In this document: in pieces, positions 57,788 through 64,000 of the stretch
Layout: each line of letters starts with the position of its first letter
Position numbering within the stretch: position 1 is the stretch's first letter
NCBI GenBank assembly: GCA_945643635.1
Contig: CALZFC010000349.1
Span: forward strand, 2,968,501-3,032,500
From: Allodiplogaster sudhausi
Lineage: Eukaryota; Nematoda; Chromadorea; Rhabditida; Diplogasteridae
Length of the DNA: 64,000 nt
Direction of reading: 5' to 3'
Notes under the pieces: model-generated
What the model was told of the DNA's origin: nothing
What the model saw: the letters and a program-made list of their open reading frames with translations, nothing else
Database searches by the model: none
Position numbers and translations under genes: made by a program

Positions 57788-58475
57788 CGATTACATCGTG
57801 TTCTGGTAAACGCCTCTTACAGGAATGTCTTCTAAATTGACGCTATCACTTGTCATTCTGGGAATTGGTTGGGCTTTGCAGGAGACGTTAGCCTTATGTG
57901 ATGGGGCGAAGAGATGATTGGCTTATAGCAGGTGTGAGTCCGATCTCATTTTCAGCATTTTTTATTCCCACGATGAGTTTGGTGTCCTTTGCATTCCTGG
58001 ATATCGGGGATAAGTATTAGTTTACTTTATTGAGAGGATAGCGTTGGTCTTGGAAGAGTGTGAGTCGTCTGATGGCCAAGGGGAATAGATAAGGGACGGA
58101 AATGTTTTTTGCTTGGATGAATTCGGGCTCTGGTGCCGATAACATCGTTTACTGGTAAACGCCGCTTACATGAGTGGCTTCTAGAGGGAAGCTGTCATTT
58201 GTTAATCAGTGAATTAGTTTGGCTTTGCAGGAGTCGTTAGCCTTATGGGTGGAAGAGTTGATTGGTTTTTAGCAGATTTTAATCCGGTGTCATTTTCAGC
58301 ATCTTTGATTTCCACGATGAGTCCGGTGTTCTTTGCATTCCTGCTTATTGGTGATAAGTATTAGGTTACTTTATTGGGAGGATAGCGTTGGTCTTTGAGG
58401 AGTGCGAGTCGGCTGAGGACCAGGGGGAAGAGACAAGGCCAGGAGAGTTTTTTGCTAGGATAAGTGCAGGAGTCC
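57788..58475 (+). repeat. Tandem duplication of about 350 bp inside the unknown element
   Basis: GTTCTGGTAAACGCC(T/G)CTTACA..., GGCTTTGCAGGAG.CGTTAGC, and CACGATGAGT..GGTGT recur in the same order at 57.80-58.13 and 58.14-58.47 kb. Confidence 0.75.
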
Positions 58476-58640
58476 CCATTTCTCCGGGGTAAATGGTGGG
58501 GTTTTTAATACGTCTCGTAGGAACGAAAGTTACATGTTCTGTGAACGGTTGGAGAAGTTTTGGAAAGGGCGTACACGTTGGGAGAGAGAGGGACGAGAGA
58601 AGTTCGGCACAGTGCCGCGTGGACCAGCATGTTGGAAGGA

Positions 58641-58743
58641 GGTGGTCAGCCACCAGGTGGTCAGCCACCTTGTTCGTCAAGCGAGCACGTGGAGGTCAGT
58701 AAGCAAAAGGGTGGTCAGCCACCAGGTGGTCAGCCACCTTGTT
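58641..58743 (+). repeat. Four palindromic GGTGGTCAGCCACC motifs
   Basis: GGTGGTCAGCCACC occurs as two close pairs (58641-58669 and 58710-58738), each pair followed by TTGTTC. The motif is itself a near-perfect hairpin (GGTGG/CCACC). Confidence 0.8.
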
Positions 58744-61700
58744 CAACAGGCAGGCCCGAGGGTGGCAGCCAGTCGTCAGTCGCCGGTATCCATGGTAAGC
58801 CTTGTCTGCTGGTACATGAGTGACTTACGAGCAGGTGTATGAAAGGTTGGGAATTCGAATTCTTTTTCTTATTTTTCATGACCAGTAATTTTTATTGAGC
58901 ACGATAAAGGCTTATTTTGTCCCAGCGAAGGAAACAGACGCAATAAGAGTGCTGGTGGAGAGGAGGCGAGAGAAGTGAAGACACGGACCCTTCCTTCCAA
59001 AGGATCGAGTTGTATTTAGGGAATAGCAAGGTGTTTCCGAAACAGGCATGTGTGTTATCCAGGTACTAAGTCTAAGGGTGTTCATATTCAGTGTCAAGGA
59101 TCTGTGGATGTTGTTTTTGGGAGTTCGCGACGGGGGTGTTGATTTTTGCAGGATGGTCCAGGTCGGCCGCTAAAAATGTGCAAGACAATGCCCGGATTGC
59201 GGCAGTTGGGGAATGTTGTTTACTGCCCGTTTGACAGTGCTTAGTTCTGCAGAGGTCGTCAGGGGCTCGGAGAGTTAAGGGTTTCCGGGTAAGGTTAGCG
59301 GTGATTGATGTTTGGAGGTGATGGGAACCTCTTTGATTCTTGGGCGTGATAGACACCATGATGTTTGGGCGTTTGGACCCATTTTTCCTCCAGGGGAGAT
59401 TAATCTAGAGTTGAGCCGTCCCCTACGTGAGTAGTACCTATGTGGGTTTCTAATTTAGGATGTTTCCAGGCGATTCCACTGCGACGGCAATGGTTGATAG
59501 GTAATGCTTGCCAGGGACTTCCGGGAGTGCACAGATGGAGGAATTTGTAGCCCATTCTTAGGGAGGGAACCATTGGGTGGACTGGCTTGATAGGATGGTT
59601 GTTAGATTGCGGCGAGCTCAGGTCCTGTCACGGGATAAGCCCGCCTTTACTCCTGTTCTACGTCTGGTTGTGGGGGCGAGCATCTGGGCGAGAGGGGTTC
59701 CAAACAGAGGTTATGGTGGGCGACGGAAGGAGCGAAGCGAACTGTAGGAGCCACCATAATTGGGTGTTTGGAAGTGTGCTCTCGCTCAGATGCGAGCGCG
59801 GTTCGCGTTGCGGTTGTTTACCTCGGGAGGAGGGAAGGGGTAGAAAGAGGGGGTTTCGTCATTCTACGCCACGAGTGTCCATGAGAGACGGTTAGGTGCC
59901 CACCCATTCCCCCCCTTAGGAAAAGCAGTACGGAGGTATTTGACCTCAAACAGACCAACCAAATAACAGCGGCTCACCCGTTTGATTTGCAGAGAGTATT
60001 TCAGCGTAGGTGCGCAGCAGTGACAGTCTTTCAGCGGTGAAGAGAGCAGATGTGGAGACCAGGCTCACAGGGAGAACACGCCGTAAGAAGGAGAGAGCGG
60101 CAGGAAGACGTGTGAGTGCAGGGGGAGAGTCAGGAAGGTATTGGAATGGGATCGGGCTTGGGGAGGTATTTCAACCTGGAGGGCGATAGGTTGCCTGGCA
60201 CGTCTGGGCGTCCAGAGTAATAAGTAGGGCCTTGGCTTCAGGAAGTGAGGGCAGGAGGTGCACGGCCTCGGGATTTTGTGTCGATCCAGGAAACGGTCAG
60301 AAAGAAGTCGGTTATATTGGGTTAAGACTATTTTTATGCCGAAGGTTCGATGGATAACGGCGGTTTTTGAACTGTGAGGACGTTAGCTCAGGTTTGAGCT
60401 CCAGGTTCAGACGGCGAAGGCTACATTTCCGAGATAGTCTCCGGGGAGTGAGCGAGGAGGCGGGCACGGGAAGAGCGGCTTTTATCCTTGGCCGACTTCT
60501 TGCGTCACCGGTAGTTTTCTTGACCACTAGAGTAGCGGTCGGTTACATCTCTTTGTATGTTTACGTACGTACCATGTCTTTAGGTTTGCCTCATTAGTTA
60601 GCCTGACAGTTGATTTTGACTCACTGGCTGCTGGTGCAAATTAACGAGTGCAAAGGGGGATTAATCGCAAGGGGGCTTTTTATCGTTCGGGTATTGAGAT
60701 TCTTTTGTTCCAGGAATGGAGAGACAGTTTTAGGGCGTACACAGTCCTAATGTGTTAATGACTTCTTTCAGGCTTACACTGTTCATAACCGAGAGCCTTG
60801 TACTTATGTTAGCTCGTTAAGCAGATTTGCTAATCCCGTAGGCTGCTCCATATGGACATGTTTTAGCGCATCTTGTGCTGTCCATTCCTATGAGATGAGC
60901 TGGTTTGCGAGGATATGAGTATTGTTCATTTTGTCTCCGAGACCCAGGTAGGTGCAGACCTTGTATATGTCAGGCTTCATTGCACTCTGTATAGCAGCCT
61001 TAGTAGATACATGTGTTGGTTGGTCCTGGGCCAGCCATGTCTGTATTCCGCCTTTGTCCCTTGCCGAGTCCTTGCTTGGTCACCAGGGTGAATGCGGATT
61101 GTGGTTTGGACGACTAGGAGCATATGGTAACCCGGATGTATCCGACAGTTGATTCGGCCACTCGGATGTTATATACTGTTGTGTCTTTGATCAAGTTACT
61201 CCAATGTTCGGGTAGTCCCGAGCACTTCCAGCTCTTTCCAGGGCCCTTGTCCTCTTGCAAAGTTTATGCTGTTACTGCATATCATAGGGTTTTCTCTGCT
61301 CTGGACGGGCGATTCGGTTAGCGTAGGCAACTCCTCTTGTAAGTTCAGTTGGTTCTGGGCCGGCCGTTACTTTTGCAGCGATATTGCGTTTTTGGTAGCT
61401 TAGGTATATACCGGTCTTGTAGAGGTCATGCTTAACTGTTTATTACATAGAGACCTCTGTACATATCTGTGCATATGTTTGTACACGTTGACGTATATTG
61501 TTTGTTTCGGGTTGCTTGTAAGCACGGTTGTGCATAGCAGATAGCAACAGTGCTGTATGCGCTTGCATACGTCTGTCGAACGATGTGGCTTTGTATTCCG
61601 AATGATCCGTTTTTGCCCATGAGCACAGTTGTATGGACACGGACGATAAAGGCGTAAACAGTACGTCTGGTTGTGGGGGCGAGCATCTGGGCGAGAGGCT

Positions 61701-61877
61701 TTCCAAACAGAGGTTATGGTGGGCGACGGAAGGAGCGAAGCGAACTGTAGGAGCCACCATAACTGCGCTTCAGCGTTTCTTTTCCAGTTAATTCTCATTT
61801 TTTTTGACAAACTTCCAAAACAGCTTTGTTCCAATTGTTTCACGGTTACGAGCCAAACAAGCAATTGGCCGGCTAAT

Positions 61878-62135
61878 CATATAAGACAGTGTGAATTAAA
61901 AAGTTTGGTTTTTTTTTCTGCAATTTTCGAGTATGCTGTTATTTTTGGCACGGATTAAGAATATTCCACTGTGAATTTCGAATATTCCACAGTTTGCCAT
62001 TATTGACGATCGTTAAAATTGCCAGATCAGCGATTTGACAATTTTATTCTCCTTTCTAAATCCGTGAAAAAAATAACAGCATACTCGAAAATTGCAGAAA
62101 AAAACCAAACTTTTTAATTCACACTGTCTTATATG
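61878..62135. repeat. Foldback MITE with about 75-bp arms
   Basis: CATATAAGACAGTGTGAATT at 61878 is complemented at the right end (62135), and the match continues through the CTGCAATTTTCGAGTATGCT segment. No coding capacity. Confidence 0.75.
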
Positions 62136-62713
62136 CTTGTTCTTCAGTCCGCGTTCTTTGGTAGAGAGAACGAAAAAATACAGCAATGGATAGAAAATGT
62201 TATGAATCAAAACGGGTTATGCTGTTCAAAAGATTTTATGACAATGAGTGGGCGATACTTTTATTATATAACATTTATAAAGAAACGTTCGACAGAAAAA
62301 TGGCAGGGGGGGGGGGGGTGTCACAAGAAGGAATTAGTCGAATAGGGCGAGAAATTGAACGGAAAGGAGAAACTGAAAGTACGTGGAGACGCGATGTGAC
62401 GCTCGTTCACTTCGATAACTTTGTCCATACGAACTCGTCGCCTCTCATCCAGAACTCAATCGGCATTACTTGGCTCTTTTGTGGCATATGGATGGAGGGA
62501 GGAGGCGGGAGTCACGTAAGACAACTGATTATCGGGACGCCAGAACGAAACGAGAGCGAGTACAACACGAATGGTTCAGAAGAGGCGACTCAATAGCAAC
62601 TCTAGAGCGAGAATAGAAAAGCAATCAACTAGTATCCATATCGCTCGCTAGCCGAGCAGCAGCACAAACACGAGGGCGAGCCAAAAGGATCCGCGGTTTT
62701 CTATACCGGATCC
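62136..62713. other. No supported gene
   Basis: A 136-codon plus-strand frame (62186-62596) crosses a run of 13 G and has low-complexity composition; not accepted as a gene. Confidence 0.3.
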
Positions 62714-64000
62714 CTACTGGATCCCGGTTCCCTTGCAGTACGCGGTGAAGCTCTCGGGCTTCGGAACACCATCAACGTTCCAGATGGCCATTTTGCAGAT
62801 GACGGAGTTTAAGCTCTGGTACCTCACGTCGTTGATATAGAGATTGGGAAATTTGGCGTCAGCGCAGTCGAGCGTGTGTGTAGCAGCATTGATCTTAAAA
62901 TAGTCCGCAAAAAAACTCCCTTTTGATTTGCCTGAATACGGGGGGGAGGGTAGCATAATACGAATAATTCAGTAAGGTTCAAATAATGTGAATGTTTTTC
63001 TCTCTATTAGACACACACACTTGTGCTTTGCAACATCGAGATTCCAACCGTTGGGTCTGCGCAGGGCCTAAAGGTCGTGCACATCTGCGAGGTGGTAGAC
63101 GGCAGAGTGCAAGCTATAGCAAAATGAAGGTTATTTTTGTAACTATATTTTACATTTTCAAATAAACAAAAACAAAAATAAAACAGAAATAGACACAACG
63201 TGAGGTGTGTGTGTGTGTTTCCTAGAAATAAAATAAAATAAATATGAATTAAATATTCTCACTTTTCTCGCAGTAGACCGTGGCCATTGCTGCCGGCAGG
63301 ACTTTGGCGGGGTCATTCGCGTCTTCGAAGGTAATCCCGTCTGGTTTGCAACGAATGCCGGCCGTCGAGATTTCAAGAGATTTTTCCTGAACAGCAGGAG
63401 GTTGACTGAGACACGGTGGGAATGTATTCATAATGTGTCAACTTTATATTTGTGCAAGAGAATATTGTCTCTAATTGGAGGAAGGGTTGGGGGTTGGGTT
63501 AACCTCCTTAAGCAAGGAGAGGGCATCAATAGCTCTTCAACTAATGGGAGAGTACTCTGTACTATACTCTTATTCACATATGCCTATTCATCCTATTTTC
63601 CGCTAAATTGCCAAACCACGTCTCACTACAGTGTACGTAAAGAAAGTATATACTTCATACATACATGTAACTATGTAACTGACCGCATTAAAAGCGAACA
63701 ACTTGCTTCCTCCTGTGCAAGTCGCAACGACGCACGCCCCTTGCATCCTCATCAATAACTTATCATCGGCGCAGTTGGCGTGTGCCGGACACTAAATAGT
63801 ATATGCAAATAATAAATAAATGAATAATTACATGTATTATTTTATTAGTTAATCAATACACAACATAAATTCTCTCTCTGTTAACATGCATAAGTCACCA
63901 ATTTTGTGATACATATATTATACTCCTTTTGCATTAATGAAAAAGCAGAGCTGTAAAATTATGCACATGGTAAATCATCCAACATTTGATGTTTTTTTTT
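62714..64000 (-). CDS. Secreted Thr-rich/Cys-rich protein (gene B), 3' part
   Basis: Minus-strand exons matching gene A exons 3-6: 63791-63684, 63386-63263, 63113-63021 and 62931-62714, totalling 543 nt with consistent phases. Exon 3 has CPAHANCADDKLL and CVVATC, exon 4 GIRCKPDG and VYCEK, exon 5 QMCTTFRPC, and exon 6 FFADYFKINAATHTLDCADA with ICKMAIWN and FTAYC. Intron 5 uses phase 1, whereas gene A uses phase 0, so the splice border has slid between paralogs. The signal-peptide and Thr-rich exons should lie beyond the right edge. Intron 2 shows the empty site for foldback element 3. Confidence 0.7.

Larger units (their letters stand above)
57204..61766. mobile_element. Two head-to-tail units of an unknown non-coding element
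   Basis: A 139-bp block R1 (TTGGGTGTTTGGAAGTGTGC...GAGACGGTTAGGT) occurs at 57206 and 59760. A 102-bp block R2 (TACGTCTGGTTGTGGGGGCG...GAGCCACCATAA) occurs at 59659 and 61662. R2 runs directly into R1 at 59,760, so the block is R1..R2-R1..R2, two units of about 2.55 and 2.0 kb in tandem with different interiors. The outside flanks share the 8-bp GCTTCAGC (57196-57203 and near 61768). The block is GC-richer than its surroundings and has no recognisable coding region. Helitron-like or retroelement-derived (LARD-type) origins are possible. Confidence 0.55.

Noticed and set aside
62186..62596. 136-codon plus-strand frame
   Set aside because: It crosses a 13-G run and has low-complexity, unlikely composition.

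Overview
The window looks like a nematode chromosome arm. The evidence is a tandem cluster of multi-exon seven-transmembrane chemoreceptor-like genes, introns often only 45-60 bp long ending in TTTCAG-like acceptors, exons of about 80-120 nt, secreted Thr-rich/Cys-rich proteins of a nematode style, BEL/Pao and non-LTR retroelement debris, and many foldback and MITE elements. Many short exons would fit a diplogastrid such as Pristionchus, but that is only a guess.

Layout. 0-9 kb: the start of an LTR-element gag running off the left edge (minus strand), a decayed Ser/Thr-rich secreted gene (minus), a broken BEL/Pao gag-protease (plus) and MITEs. 9.6-12 kb: a small secreted peptide candidate and a tandem array of Cys-rich domain exons whose last copy carries a stop. 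12-14 kb: two unrecognised minus-strand ORFs. 14-46.5 kb: five paralogous seven-TM receptor genes, all on the minus strand with the same exon pattern (168/101/82/96/96/94/117/107 nt plus a short tail). Copies 2 and 5 look intact. Copy 1 has a 4-nt exon deletion and a lost splice donor. Copy 4 has an 8-nt deletion. Copy 3 is cut in exon 5 by a virus-like element. A CR1-like reverse transcriptase remnant and large TTAA-flanked foldback elements lie between or inside these genes.

The most notable object is at 28,301-35,000: a compact (6.7 kb) Maverick/Polinton-type (adintovirus-like) element with terminal inverted repeats and a perfect 6-bp target duplication GCGATG. Removing the element and one duplication leaves exactly the 96-nt exon 5 seen in the paralogs. 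It carries an integrase C-terminal remnant, a penton-like minor capsid protein, a basic core protein, a major capsid protein, a spliced PAZ-domain protein resembling part of Argonaute, an adenain-type protease with Leu where the catalytic His is expected, and a spliced C2H2 zinc-finger protein. I see no DNA polymerase B or packaging ATPase. Its terminal repeats hold about 45-bp tandem repeats and tRNA-like A/B-box units, and the unit is amplified beside the right end. The simplest reading is an internally deleted element that keeps its morphogenesis genes and might be mobilised in trans.

46.5-64 kb: a second gene family on the minus strand, encoding secreted proteins with signal peptide, Thr-rich stalk and Cys-rich C-terminal domain. 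Gene A (51,706-55,281) is complete over six exons and 286 codons. Gene B (62,714 to the right edge) is partial. Another copy at 48 kb and an isolated exon at 50 kb are decayed. Foldback element 3 sits in gene A's intron 2, and gene B supplies the empty site. At 57.2-61.8 kb a GC-richer non-coding block is made of two head-to-tail units sharing their end sequences and flanked by an 8-bp direct repeat.
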